Below, one piece after another: positions 9,351-18,116 of a stretch of DNA of 64,000 bases. Both the position numbers and the translations under genes were made by a program. Where the stretch lies: the NCBI GenBank assembly GCA_013416455.1, contig JACCES010000016.1, forward strand, positions 54,338 through 118,337, read 5' to 3'. The stretch's first letter is position 1, and each line of letters opens with the position of its first letter. The notes beneath the pieces were generated by a model. The model was not told the DNA's origin. It did not search any database and saw only the letters and a program-made list of their open reading frames with translations. Source of the DNA: Alcaligenaceae bacterium (GTDB taxonomy: Bacteria > Pseudomonadota > Gammaproteobacteria > Burkholderiales > Burkholderiaceae_B).

Positions 9351-10859
9351 ATGCCTACCGACTATCTCAAGCGCATCCTGACCGCCAGGGTGTACGACGT
9401 TGCCATAGAATCGCCCCTGGACCATGCCCCGCAGGTGTCGGCGCGAATCGGCAACAAGGTGTTGCTCAAGCGCGAAGATACGCAGCCGGTGTTCAGTTTC
9501 AAGTTGCGCGGCGCCTACAACAAGATGGCGGCCCTGTCGCCGGCCGAACTCAAGCGCGGCGTGATCGCGGCATCCGCCGGCAACCACGCGCAGGGGGTGG
9601 CGCTGAGCGCCAGCCGCATGGGCTGCCGCGCGGTCATCGTCATGCCCGAGACCACGCCCGAGGTCAAGATAGAGGCCGTGCGCCGCCTCGGCGGCGAAGT
9701 CGTGCTGGCCGGCGACAGCTATTCCGATGCCTTCGACCATGCCACCGAGCTGCAGAAGCGGGAGAAACTCACCTTCGTGCATCCTTTCGATGATCCGGAC
9801 GTGATCGCGGGGCAGGGCACGATAGGCATGGAAATCCTGCGCCAGCAGCCCGATCCCATCGAAGCCATCTTCGTGCCGGTGGGCGGCGGCGGCCTGATCG
9901 CGGGCGTGGCGGCCTATGTCAAGGAACTGCGCCCCGACGTCAAGGTGATCGGCGTGCAGAGCGAGGATTCCTGCGCCATGGCGCGCAGCATCAAGGCGGG
10001 CCGGCGGCTCAGGCTCGGCGATGTCGGCCTGTTCGCCGACGGCACGGCGGTCAAGTACGTGGGCGCCGAAACCTTCCGCGTCGTCAACAAGTACGTGGAC
10101 GACTTCGTGCTGGTGGACACGGATGCCGTGTGCGCGGCGATCAAGGATGTATTCCAGGATACGCGCAGCGTGCTGGAACCCTCCGGCGCGCTGGCGCTGG
10201 CCGGGGCCAAGCGGTATGCCGCCCAGCACAAGCTCAAGGGCAGGACGCTGGTCGCCATCACCAGCGGCGCCAACATGAATTTCGACCGTCTGCGGCTGGT
10301 GTCCGAACGGGCCGACGTGGGCGAAGCGCGCGAAGCGGTGTTCGCGCTCACCATCCCCGAAAAACGCGGCAGTTTCATGCGCCTGTGCGAGGCGGTGGGC
10401 CGGCGCAATGTCACCGAATTCAACTACCGTATTTCGGATGCCGAGAAAGCCCATGTGTTCGTCGGCCTGCAGATCCGTTCCGAGGCCGAAATCGAAAAGC
10501 TGGAAGCGGGTTTTTCCCGCAAGGGTTTCGAGACGCTGAACCTTTCCGGCAACGAAATGGCCAAGACCCACCTGCGCTACATGGTGGGCGGGAAATCGGT
10601 GCTGGCTGAGCATGAAATGCTGTTCCGGTTCGAGTTTCCCGAGCGTCCCGGCGCCTTGATGAAATTCCTGGGGGCGATGAGTCCGGAATGGAACATCAGT
10701 CTCTTCCATTACCGCAACCTGGGCGACGACTATGGCCGCGTCCTGGTCGGCATACAGGTTCCTCCCTCCGACAAGAAAGCCTTCAAGGCCTTTCTGGACG
10801 GGCTCGGATATCCTTATTGGAATGAGTCGGACAACCCGGCCTACTCCCTCTTTCTTTGA
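9351..10859 (+). CDS. ilvA: Biosynthetic threonine dehydratase
   Basis: PLP enzyme that deaminates threonine to 2-oxobutanoate, the first step to isoleucine. It is 502 residues: catalytic domain with PLP lysine K51 in 'FSFKLRGAYNK', 'SAGNHAQG', the glycine loop 'PVGGGGLI', then two C-terminal ACT-like regulatory domains ('FALTIPEKRGSFMRLCEAVG' and 'FRFEFPERPGALMKFL'). The two-ACT architecture is that of the isoleucine-inhibited biosynthetic form rather than catabolic TdcB. The start follows a T-rich stretch; the open frame upstream lacks family similarity. Its last 38 bases overlap the next gene. Confidence 0.95.
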   Translation: MPTDYLKRILTARVYDVAIESPLDHAPQVSARIGNKVLLKREDTQPVFSFKLRGAYNKMAALSPAELKRGVIAASAGNHAQGVALSASRMGCRAVIVMPETTPEVKIEAVRRLGGEVVLAGDSYSDAFDHATELQKREKLTFVHPFDDPDVIAGQGTIGMEILRQQPDPIEAIFVPVGGGGLIAGVAAYVKELRPDVKVIGVQSEDSCAMARSIKAGRRLRLGDVGLFADGTAVKYVGAETFRVVNKYVDDFVLVDTDAVCAAIKDVFQDTRSVLEPSGALALAGAKRYAAQHKLKGRTLVAITSGANMNFDRLRLVSERADVGEAREAVFALTIPEKRGSFMRLCEAVGRRNVTEFNYRISDAEKAHVFVGLQIRSEAEIEKLEAGFSRKGFETLNLSGNEMAKTHLRYMVGGKSVLAEHEMLFRFEFPERPGALMKFLGAMSPEWNISLFHYRNLGDDYGRVLVGIQVPPSDKKAFKAFLDGLGYPYWNESDNPAYSLFL

Positions 10860-12366
10860 CCCGGCCGCCGGGCTCGAACTCGAAATGGTCGTGGCGCACG
10901 CCGCGACCGGCCGCAGTCTTGCCGTAGACCGCTATTTTCCGGCGCTGCATGCCCGCTTGCGGGACGCCGGGGCCCAGGCGCAAGCCATCGAACTGGGCGG
11001 GCGCTGCGTGGCCCTGCTGACGGCCGATGCCGAATACGGCCTGGACAACGGCTTCAACCTGCTCGAAACCTCGACCCGGCCGCTGCGGCGCAGCGAGGGC
11101 GGTCTGCTGGCGCTGGACTGCCTCGCGCAGCGCGGCCTCGCGCATACGCTGGCGGCGCTGCGCGCGGACGGCGCCTGCGTGCTGAATGCGTCGCAGCACC
11201 CTGAATGCCCGCGCGACATGGACTGGTACCGCCGTGTGTGTGTCGTCCGCCCCATCTATCGGGAACTGGTGGGCCATCGGGGCTGGCGCCATTGGGAAGG
11301 CATCGACGCCAAGGCCCAGAACGGCGCCAACGTGGGCGTTCCGGTGAACGATGCGGTGCGTGCGCTGAACGTGATGATAGGCCTGGCCGCCGCGCATGTG
11401 GCGCTGTTTGCCAACAGCCCGCTGGAATCCGGCCGGGAAACCGGCCTGAAAGAAACGCGGCTGACGGTATGGCCGAGGGTGTTCGATGGCTCGCGCTTCG
11501 CGGGCGACGGCATGCTGGCCGGGTGCCCGCCGAGGCCTTTCATGGACCTCGGCGATTATTTCCGCTGGCTGTTCCGCCCCGGGACCGTCAGCCGCAGTCT
11601 GCCTCTTGCGCGGCGCCATGACTACAAGTCAGCGCCGACCGTCCTGCTGGACGGCGATCCCAGTCTGTCCGCTTTTCTGTGCGCGTCACGCTGGAGCGGC
11701 CGCCGCACGGACACGGGTGAACGCGTGGTGCTCGAACCGGATTCGGCGCATTTCGAGCATTCGCAGATCGCCCAGTTCATGGATGCGCGGCTGCGCTACC
11801 GTCTGGCCGGGCTGCCGCCGCTGGCGGAGCTGATGGCGGCATGGCGCCGCCCGCGCGGTCTGGAAGACCTGTTCGAAGCGTATGGGGCGGACGTCTATAT
11901 CGAGGGGCGCTGTCCGGGCGCCGGCTTTCCCGATGCCGTGCTGCTGGAGGAAGCGGGCGCCGAGGCGGCGCGCAGCATGGTCATGAGCCCGGTGGCCCTG
12001 CAATGGGGGCTGCAGCAGCGGCTGGACGATGCGGAGCGGCTGATGGCGCGCCATGGCTGGATACGGCTGCGCCGCTTGCGCGACCGCGCCATGCGGGGCG
12101 GGCTGGAAGATGCGGAAGTGACCGGCCTCTGCCGCGAAGTGGTCGAGGTGGCGTCGGCCGGGCTGGCGCCGGCGGAGCAGCATTTGCTGGCCTATGCCCG
12201 GCATGTGCTGGAGACGCGGCGCTGCGCGGCGGACCGCATGCTGGACAGCTGGCGCCGCGCGCCGGCAAGGAATGCGGCGGAACGGCTTGCTTACGTGGCC
12301 GAGCGCCACCGGGTGGTCATGCCGCCCATCGACGCGGCCGCGGCGGGGCATGGGCCACCGCTGTGA
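10822..12366 (+). CDS. GCS2-type carboxylate-amine ligase / glutamate-cysteine ligase family
   Basis: 514-residue protein with the glutamine-synthetase-like fold of the GCS2 family: 'PAAGLELEMVV' near the N-terminus (metal/ATP-site Glu pair), 'NGFNLLETSTRPLR', and 'CVLNASQHPEC'. Members ligate glutamate to an amine donor (glutathione or related gamma-glutamyl synthesis), but this is a divergent member and the amine substrate is unknown. The ATG at 10822 lies inside ilvA; a later start would remove the conserved GLELE motif, so the 38-bp overlap is probably real and implies coupling with ilvA. It converges on the ABC_sub_bind gene with a 6-bp gap. Confidence 0.65.
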   Translation: MSRTTRPTPSFFDPAAGLELEMVVAHAATGRSLAVDRYFPALHARLRDAGAQAQAIELGGRCVALLTADAEYGLDNGFNLLETSTRPLRRSEGGLLALDCLAQRGLAHTLAALRADGACVLNASQHPECPRDMDWYRRVCVVRPIYRELVGHRGWRHWEGIDAKAQNGANVGVPVNDAVRALNVMIGLAAAHVALFANSPLESGRETGLKETRLTVWPRVFDGSRFAGDGMLAGCPPRPFMDLGDYFRWLFRPGTVSRSLPLARRHDYKSAPTVLLDGDPSLSAFLCASRWSGRRTDTGERVVLEPDSAHFEHSQIAQFMDARLRYRLAGLPPLAELMAAWRRPRGLEDLFEAYGADVYIEGRCPGAGFPDAVLLEEAGAEAARSMVMSPVALQWGLQQRLDDAERLMARHGWIRLRRLRDRAMRGGLEDAEVTGLCREVVEVASAGLAPAEQHLLAYARHVLETRRCAADRMLDSWRRAPARNAAERLAYVAERHRVVMPPIDAAAAGHGPPL

Positions 12367-12372
12367 GGCCCG

Positions 12373-13503
12373 TCATTCGTAGACTTCGTCGGCCGCCAGC
12401 AGGATGTCCACCGGTGGATCGAAACCGATGCGCCGGGCGGTCGACAGGTTCAGGGCGATCTTGGGCGGGTCCACCCACAGTTGGCTGAGTTCGCGGGGGC
12501 TGGCGCCATTGAAGATGCGCGCAATGGTTTCCGCATGGAAAAGGCCGACGTGCGACAGATCGGCCTGGGCGATGCTCATCAGCAGGCCGCTCTCGACATC
12601 CCGGGAGCCGGCCATTGCAAAGCTGGGTACGCGGGCCCGCAGCATGATGTCGGCGATCCGCCTGACGGATGCCGTTGTGACGCCCTGGTGGGAAGTGACG
12701 TAGACGGCGCCGACATGGCGGTCAGCCAGTTCGGAATAACAGTTCACCGCGTTCCGGATGGCTTCGCTCTGCTCGATGCTGGACGAGGGCGCATGGCAGT
12801 GTTCGAGCCGGAAGCCCAGTTCAAGCGCCACCTGTTCGGCGGCGCCCACGGCGGCGTAGCTGCGGCCGGCGTCGGAGTTTTCGTAGACGATGCCCAGGGT
12901 GTCGAACCCCACGATCTCGTGGAACAGCCGCAGCTGCCGCTGATAGCGTTCGGGTTCGATGCGCACATGGAGGTTGTCGCGGCCGCTGTCCAGCGCGCTG
13001 TCGGCGATCCCGGAGGCCAGGGCATCGCTCACCGAGCCGACCACGGTGGGGACCGGCGGCCCGATTTCGCGCATGTCCTGCCCGGCCCAGGTGCCCATGG
13101 CGATGACGAGGTCGATGTCCCGCTTGCCGTGCAGGCGGTCGGCGATGGACTTGCGCATGGGCGCGCGCAGGCCGGCTTCGAAGTTGCCGGGCTGCCAGTA
13201 GGCGTCGGCGGCGAATTCCAGCCATTCGCTCTGTACGTTCCGCGCCAGCCATTGCCACAGATCGGCGCCGCTCAGGTCGTCGGGGCGCGGCGTGGGCAGC
13301 CGCAGCCAGCCCAGCACTTCCAGCCCGTCGATGATTTCGCCCAGTGTCAGGGGGTATTCGGCGTAGTCGCCGCTCTGCACATAGCCGATGCGCCAGCGCT
13401 CGCCGTTCTGGGGGGCGGCGGGCGAGGTGGAATAGGGTGCCGCGATCGACGCCGCGCCCAGGGTCAGGGCGGCGGCCAGGGCAAGAATGTAGCGAAGAAT
13501 CAT
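12373..13503 (-). CDS. Periplasmic ABC_sub_bind family protein (putative sensor)
   Basis: 376 residues with a clear signal peptide (about 1-22, 'AALTLGAASIAA'), followed by a type-1 periplasmic-binding fold of the ABC_sub_bind family: 'RWRIGYVQSGDY' as first strand, 'DLVIAMGTWAGQDM', 'LGIVYENSDAGRSYAAV' and 'VPSFAMAGSRDVESGLLMSI'. It would bind a small ligand in the periplasm. No ABC permease or ATPase is nearby. Instead its ATG overlaps the stop of the membrane phosphatase gene by 4 bp, so a role as ligand-sensing partner of that phosphatase is likely (inference). The ATG at 13503 is set by the signal peptide. Confidence 0.8.
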   Translation of the reverse strand: MILRYILALAAALTLGAASIAAPYSTSPAAPQNGERWRIGYVQSGDYAEYPLTLGEIIDGLEVLGWLRLPTPRPDDLSGADLWQWLARNVQSEWLEFAADAYWQPGNFEAGLRAPMRKSIADRLHGKRDIDLVIAMGTWAGQDMREIGPPVPTVVGSVSDALASGIADSALDSGRDNLHVRIEPERYQRQLRLFHEIVGFDTLGIVYENSDAGRSYAAVGAAEQVALELGFRLEHCHAPSSSIEQSEAIRNAVNCYSELADRHVGAVYVTSHQGVTTASVRRIADIMLRARVPSFAMAGSRDVESGLLMSIAQADLSHVGLFHAETIARIFNGASPRELSQLWVDPPKIALNLSTARRIGFDPPVDILLAADEVYE

Positions 13504-15518
13504 GTCGGCAGTCTTTTGATGGCGAGCAGGGTGATGTCGTCGGATTGCGGGGTATCGCATACGAAATCGTGCACGTGTTCCAGAATGGCGTCGAGCACCC
13601 TGGACGAGCCGCCGCCGGCCATGGGTGTGAGCGCGGCGTAGAGCCGGTGTTCGCCATACTGGGCGTTGGCCGGGCCGACGGCTTCGGTCACGCCGTCGGT
13701 GTAGCCGATCAGCACTTCGCCGGCCGCCAGACTGGTTTCGTGGCGGCGATAGGGCAGGCCTTCCTGCACACCACAGGCGGGCCCCGAGCGGCCTTCCAGC
13801 AGCCGCAGCTCGCCCTCGGGCCCGAGCACGCACAAGGCGGAGTGGCCGGCATTGGCCCATTGCAGGCGGCCGTCCGACAGATCGAGTACGCCGACGATGA
13901 GCGTCACGAACATCAGGCTGGGGTTGTTGGCGGACAGCAGGTTATTGATGCGGGCCATGATGACGGCGGGGTCGGTTTCCGTTTCGGCAATGGCGCGTAT
14001 CAGTGTGCAGGTGCCGGCCATGAAGAGGGCGGCGGGCATGCCCTTGTCGGAGACGTCGCCGATGGCGAAGACCAGCCTGCCATCCGGCAGAAGGAAATAG
14101 TCATACAGATCGCCGCCCACTTCCTTGGCGGGCACCATGGTCGCGCCGAGGTCGACGCGGGCCCGCAATGCGGCGTCGGGCGGCGGAGGCAGCAGGCCGC
14201 GCTGGATTTCCTGGGCGATGCTGAGTTCGCTTTCCAGCCGCTCGCGGCTGGAGGTTTCTTCGAGCAGCCGGGCCACTTTTTCGCGCAGCTGCGCGTCCAT
14301 GTAGGCGAAGGCGGCGGCGAGCCGGCCCACTTCGTCGGGCCGGCGGCGCGGCAGTTCCGCGATGTGGGCCGGCAGGGTCTGCCCGGCGCTGAGATCCTGT
14401 TCGGGCAGCGCGCGGGCGAACTCGCTGAGCTGGCGCAGCGGCCGGGTCAGCCGGATGGAGACGAAGCCGGCCACCATGAGCCCCACCGCCAACACCAGCA
14501 GGAAGAACAGGCCCAGCTGGTTGCGCAGTTCGGTGGCGGCGCGGGTGAAATCGCGTTCCGGCACGGCGGCCACGATGGTCCAGGCCAGCGGCCTGAAGTA
14601 CGTGGCCTGGATGCGCCAGGCGTCGTGGCCGCCCCGGGGTGAAAAGGCCAGCTGCTGGATATCCTGGGATGGCGCGAGTTCATGCAGCAGCTGGCGCAGG
14701 GTCTTGCCGGTGGCGGCGTCGGCCGAGTCCAGCAGGAAGCCGTAGGAGCCGGGGGGCGCGGCGATCAGGCGGTCGTCGTCGCTCAGGATGAAGGCGAAGC
14801 CCGATTCGGCCAGCAGCAGGCCGTCCAGCACATCAGCGATGGCCTGCTCGGTCTCGGCGCGCCGCCGGTCGAACTGCTGGACGACGCCGTCGGCATCATC
14901 GCTGACCGCGACGACCCAGTCCCATTCCGGCACATAGCTGACGTAGGCGTAGCGCAGTTGCTCTGTGCCGGTGGCGGGATCGGGCAGGCGGTAGATGGCG
15001 AAGCTGTGCCCGCCCAGCCTGACATCCTGGTAGACGGAGGCGGCGAGCGGCCGGCCCTTGTAGTCGAGCAGCGCCGAGATGTCGGCGTTGCGTTCGAGCA
15101 GATGGCTGCTGGCCAGTATGGTGTATTCGCGGTCGAACACCGAGACGTTGCCGCCGGCGCCGGTGCCCAGGCCGGACAGCCATTGCAGCGCGAGTTCGTG
15201 GGCGCGCGATTCGGTGAGTTCGCCGTCGCGCACCTGCCGCTGGTAGGCGTCGAGGACGGATTGCACCATTTCGCCCTGCTGCATGAGGCGGGCGCGGTTG
15301 CTTCGCACGGTGGCGATCTTGTCGAGCAGAAAGCCGCCCCAGCGCGCTTCGCTGTCCTGGACCAGGAGATCGAGCACGTTGCGCACCGCATGTTCTTCCA
15401 TGGTGACCACCGTGCGCGTCACCCCGCGTTGAGTGATGACCATGACCAGTGCGGCGCTGATCAGCAGGGTCAGGCCCACAAGCAGCAGGATTTTGCTGCG
15501 CAGCGAGGTCAGGCGCAT
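13500..15518 (-). CDS. Membrane PP2C/SpoIIE-type serine phosphatase with Cache and HAMP domains
   Basis: 672-residue (from 15518) membrane phosphatase of the RsbU/BtrU class. Order: TM1 ('ILLLVGLTLLISAALVMV'), a ~330-residue extracytoplasmic double-Cache-like region, TM2 ('LGLFFLLVLAVGLMVAGF'), a HAMP segment, a short coiled coil ending 'SELSIAQEIQRGLLPP', and a PP2C/SpoIIE domain with metal-ligand motifs 'EVGGDLYDYF', 'GDVSDKGMPAALFM', 'GYTDGVTEA' and 'SDDITLLAI', all intact. Such enzymes dephosphorylate a STAS antagonist to fire a partner switch. A more upstream ATG at 15575 is possible but would leave 5 bp to the divergent gene. Confidence 0.9.
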   Translation of the reverse strand: MRLTSLRSKILLLVGLTLLISAALVMVITQRGVTRTVVTMEEHAVRNVLDLLVQDSEARWGGFLLDKIATVRSNRARLMQQGEMVQSVLDAYQRQVRDGELTESRAHELALQWLSGLGTGAGGNVSVFDREYTILASSHLLERNADISALLDYKGRPLAASVYQDVRLGGHSFAIYRLPDPATGTEQLRYAYVSYVPEWDWVVAVSDDADGVVQQFDRRRAETEQAIADVLDGLLLAESGFAFILSDDDRLIAAPPGSYGFLLDSADAATGKTLRQLLHELAPSQDIQQLAFSPRGGHDAWRIQATYFRPLAWTIVAAVPERDFTRAATELRNQLGLFFLLVLAVGLMVAGFVSIRLTRPLRQLSEFARALPEQDLSAGQTLPAHIAELPRRRPDEVGRLAAAFAYMDAQLREKVARLLEETSSRERLESELSIAQEIQRGLLPPPPDAALRARVDLGATMVPAKEVGGDLYDYFLLPDGRLVFAIGDVSDKGMPAALFMAGTCTLIRAIAETETDPAVIMARINNLLSANNPSLMFVTLIVGVLDLSDGRLQWANAGHSALCVLGPEGELRLLEGRSGPACGVQEGLPYRRHETSLAAGEVLIGYTDGVTEAVGPANAQYGEHRLYAALTPMAGGGSSRVLDAILEHVHDFVCDTPQSDDITLLAIKRLPT

Positions 15519-15580
15519 AGTTGCTTGGCGTGTAACTTCGTATTGAAGGAGTGAGTTTAATTTACCATTAGGCATTATTC

Positions 15581-18055
15581 ATGACTCGGGAGCATACCCT
15601 CAACATGCAGCCAGCGTCTTCTCCGGCCGCTCAAGGCGCGGCCATCCCGAGGCAGCGCCGCGCGGTGCGCAATGTGGTCCTGTCTTGCGTGGCCGTGCTG
15701 CTGCTGGGGCAGTTGCTGATCGGCGCGCTGAGCCTGGCGGCCCTGCTGCGCCTGGGCGCGGACAGCACGGCCGACCGGCTGACACTGATAGCGGGGCGCA
15801 CGGCCGGGCAGATCCAGGCGGGGCTGCAGCTGGGCAAGCCGCTCACACAGTATTTCGGCCTGTCGCTGGCGTTCGACAGTCTGCGCAGCGACATCCCCGA
15901 GCTGCGGTCTGCCTTGGTGGTGCTGGACGATGGTACGGTGCTGGCCGCAATGGACGATGTCCGGGTGGATGCGACCCGTCTGCTGCGCGAGCTGCGCCGT
16001 GGGGCGCCGCGGGCGCGGGAGTCCACGGCTGAAGGGCTGCGGCTGGCCCTGCCGCTGGCGGAGCCGGGCGACGGACACAAGGGCGCGCTGGTGATCGAGG
16101 TCAGCGCGGGCGGCCTGCCGCAGGGGGCCGCCCTCTGGCGTAATCTCTGGTTCCTGCTGATCGTGACGCTGGGCGCGGCCGCCGTGATGGCGGTGGCCAT
16201 GAAGAAGCTGCCCGTCCAGCGCATTGCGGCGGCGGGCTGGCTGCGCCTGGCCGTGCCGGTGGCGATCATGCTGGCGGCTCAAGCGCTGTATGCCGCGCAT
16301 ACCGTGCAGGATTTCCGCAATGTCTGGCAGGCCGTCATCCAGCAGAACGCGCGCATCATCGGCGAAGGGCTGGAGCGCGATTTCGAGAAAATCCTGGGTT
16401 ACGGCATCGCGCCCGAACGCATGCGCGGCGTGGAACAGCCCTTGTCGCGTGCCTTCCAGGCCTTTCCCCTGTTGGGCGGCTTGCGGTTTCTGGCGGCGGA
16501 TGGCCGCCCGCTGGCGCAGGTGGGCAAGGTGGGCGATCAAGAGGCGGTGCTTACGTTTCCGCTGGAGGCGGCCGGCGAGGGCGAGCCGCTGGCGTGGCTG
16601 GCGCTCTATTCCGACGATGCGGCGATGGCGGCGGCGGTGCGCTCGCGCGCGCTGGATGCCGCCACCATCGCCCTGGTCGCCATGGTGGCGGCGGTCGAGC
16701 TCATGCTCATGCTGCAGGTCTTGATGGACCGGGCCTTCAGCGCGGCATCCGCCGGGGGTTCCGGCCGGCCTGCGGCCGCAGCGGCTTCCGGCGGCCTCCA
16801 CGCCGGGGGCGCCACGGGCCGGCCGCTGCCGGATGATCCCTCAAGGCTGGGCATGGTGGCTCGTCCGGTCATGTTCGCCTTTCTGTTCGCCATGGCCCTG
16901 CCGCTGGGGTTCCTGCCTCTCTACGCCCGCAGCCTGCTGGACGCAGGCATCGACGATGGCGCGGCGGCCCTGCTGGTCGCCATGCCGACGACGGCCGAGA
17001 TGGCCGCCGGCCTGGCGATGGCCCTGCTGGCCGGGCGCCTGATCGACAGCCGCGGCTGGCTGGTGCCGGCGGCATGGGGCATGGCGCTGGCCCTGGCCGG
17101 GAATCTGGCCTGCGCGGTGGCGGGCGATCTCTGGAGCCTGACCGCCGCGCGGGCGCTGGCCGGCCTGGGCTACGGCCTGGTCTGGATGGCCCTTCAGGGT
17201 TTCGTGGTGAACCTGGGTCCCGCACAGTACCGGGGCCGCAATATGACTGCTCTCATCGCCGGTCTGTTCGCCGGCCACATGACGGGGGCGGCCGTGGGCG
17301 GCATGCTGGCGAGCGAGGCCGGGCACCGGCCGGTATTCGTGGTGGGGGCGCTGATGGTGCTGGCGGCGGCGCTGGCCCTGCGCCTGCTGCTGTGGCCGTA
17401 TCGCGGCGCGGGCGGCGGCATGGCGGTGGCGAGCCGGGCGCCTCTGGGCGGCGCGGGGGGCGCCCGCCTGCGCCGCCTGTTGTCCGACCGGGGATATGGC
17501 GCGCTGCTGCTGGGCAGCGTGGTGCCGTTCTCGATCGCACAGGTGGGCCTGCTGAGCTATGCGCTGCCACTGCATTTCGATGCCCTGGGGGCGAGCACCG
17601 CGGACGTCGGCCGCGTCATCATGCTCTATGGTTTCTGCGTCATCTATCTGGGGCCGCTGCTGGGCCATGCCACCGACCATTCCCGGCACTGGAAGCGCTG
17701 GATCGCCGCGGGCGGCATGGTGGGCGCCTGCGGGCTGTTGCTGCTGCAATGGGCACCGGGCGTGTGGGGCATGGCGGCCGCGGTGGCCTTGCTGGCCGTG
17801 GCGAGCTGTCTGGCCGGCGCGGCCCAGACGCCCTACATGCTGGCGCGCGAGCGGGCGCTGGCCTATGGCGCGGCCGGGGCCACCGGCATCATGCGCGGCG
17901 CCGACAAGTTCGGCCAGATGCTCGGCCCGCTGATCGTCGGGGCATTGTTCGCCGGTGTGGGCATGTCCGCGGCGCTGGTGTGGACGGGCGCGCTGTATCT
18001 GGCGGGCACGCTGCTGTTCTGGATGCTGGCGCCCGCGGACGAACGTTCTTCCTGA
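15581..18055 (+). CDS. MFS-fold protein with two N-terminal extracytoplasmic sensor modules
   Basis: 824 residues (816 if the ATG at 15605 is used). TM at about 31-57, a ~130-residue extracytoplasmic region, TM at 188-205, TM at 222-240, a second ~125-residue extracytoplasmic region, a TM at ~366-385, a low-complexity Ala/Gly linker (387-420), then a 12-TM major-facilitator domain ('PLGFLPLYARSL', 'GRLIDSRGW', 'ALAGLGYGLVWM', 'GATGIMRGADKFGQ'). The two outer loops resemble the Cache-type regions of the adjacent phosphatase in size and position. MFS transporters are normally ~400 residues, so half the protein is added sensor-like material. It is divergent from the phosphatase and convergent with alr. 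Transported substrate unknown. Confidence 0.8.
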   Translation: MTREHTLNMQPASSPAAQGAAIPRQRRAVRNVVLSCVAVLLLGQLLIGALSLAALLRLGADSTADRLTLIAGRTAGQIQAGLQLGKPLTQYFGLSLAFDSLRSDIPELRSALVVLDDGTVLAAMDDVRVDATRLLRELRRGAPRARESTAEGLRLALPLAEPGDGHKGALVIEVSAGGLPQGAALWRNLWFLLIVTLGAAAVMAVAMKKLPVQRIAAAGWLRLAVPVAIMLAAQALYAAHTVQDFRNVWQAVIQQNARIIGEGLERDFEKILGYGIAPERMRGVEQPLSRAFQAFPLLGGLRFLAADGRPLAQVGKVGDQEAVLTFPLEAAGEGEPLAWLALYSDDAAMAAAVRSRALDAATIALVAMVAAVELMLMLQVLMDRAFSAASAGGSGRPAAAAASGGLHAGGATGRPLPDDPSRLGMVARPVMFAFLFAMALPLGFLPLYARSLLDAGIDDGAAALLVAMPTTAEMAAGLAMALLAGRLIDSRGWLVPAAWGMALALAGNLACAVAGDLWSLTAARALAGLGYGLVWMALQGFVVNLGPAQYRGRNMTALIAGLFAGHMTGAAVGGMLASEAGHRPVFVVGALMVLAAALALRLLLWPYRGAGGGMAVASRAPLGGAGGARLRRLLSDRGYGALLLGSVVPFSIAQVGLLSYALPLHFDALGASTADVGRVIMLYGFCVIYLGPLLGHATDHSRHWKRWIAAGGMVGACGLLLLQWAPGVWGMAAAVALLAVASCLAGAAQTPYMLARERALAYGAAGATGIMRGADKFGQMLGPLIVGALFAGVGMSAALVWTGALYLAGTLLFWMLAPADERSS

Positions 18056-18072
18056 CCCGAGGCGCCGCGCGC

Positions 18073-18098
18073 GGGTTTCGTCGTCAATGACGAATCCC
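18073..18098. terminator. Hairpin between convergent MFS gene and alr
   Basis: GGGTTTCGTC and GACGAATCCC flank a six-base loop (18083-18088), giving a nine-pair stem with one T/T mismatch. It sits in the 61-bp gap between the two convergent stops. No T-run follows on either strand, so this is a candidate bidirectional terminator only. Confidence 0.45.
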
Positions 18099-18116
18099 CG
18101 AAGCACCGCGCCGGAT

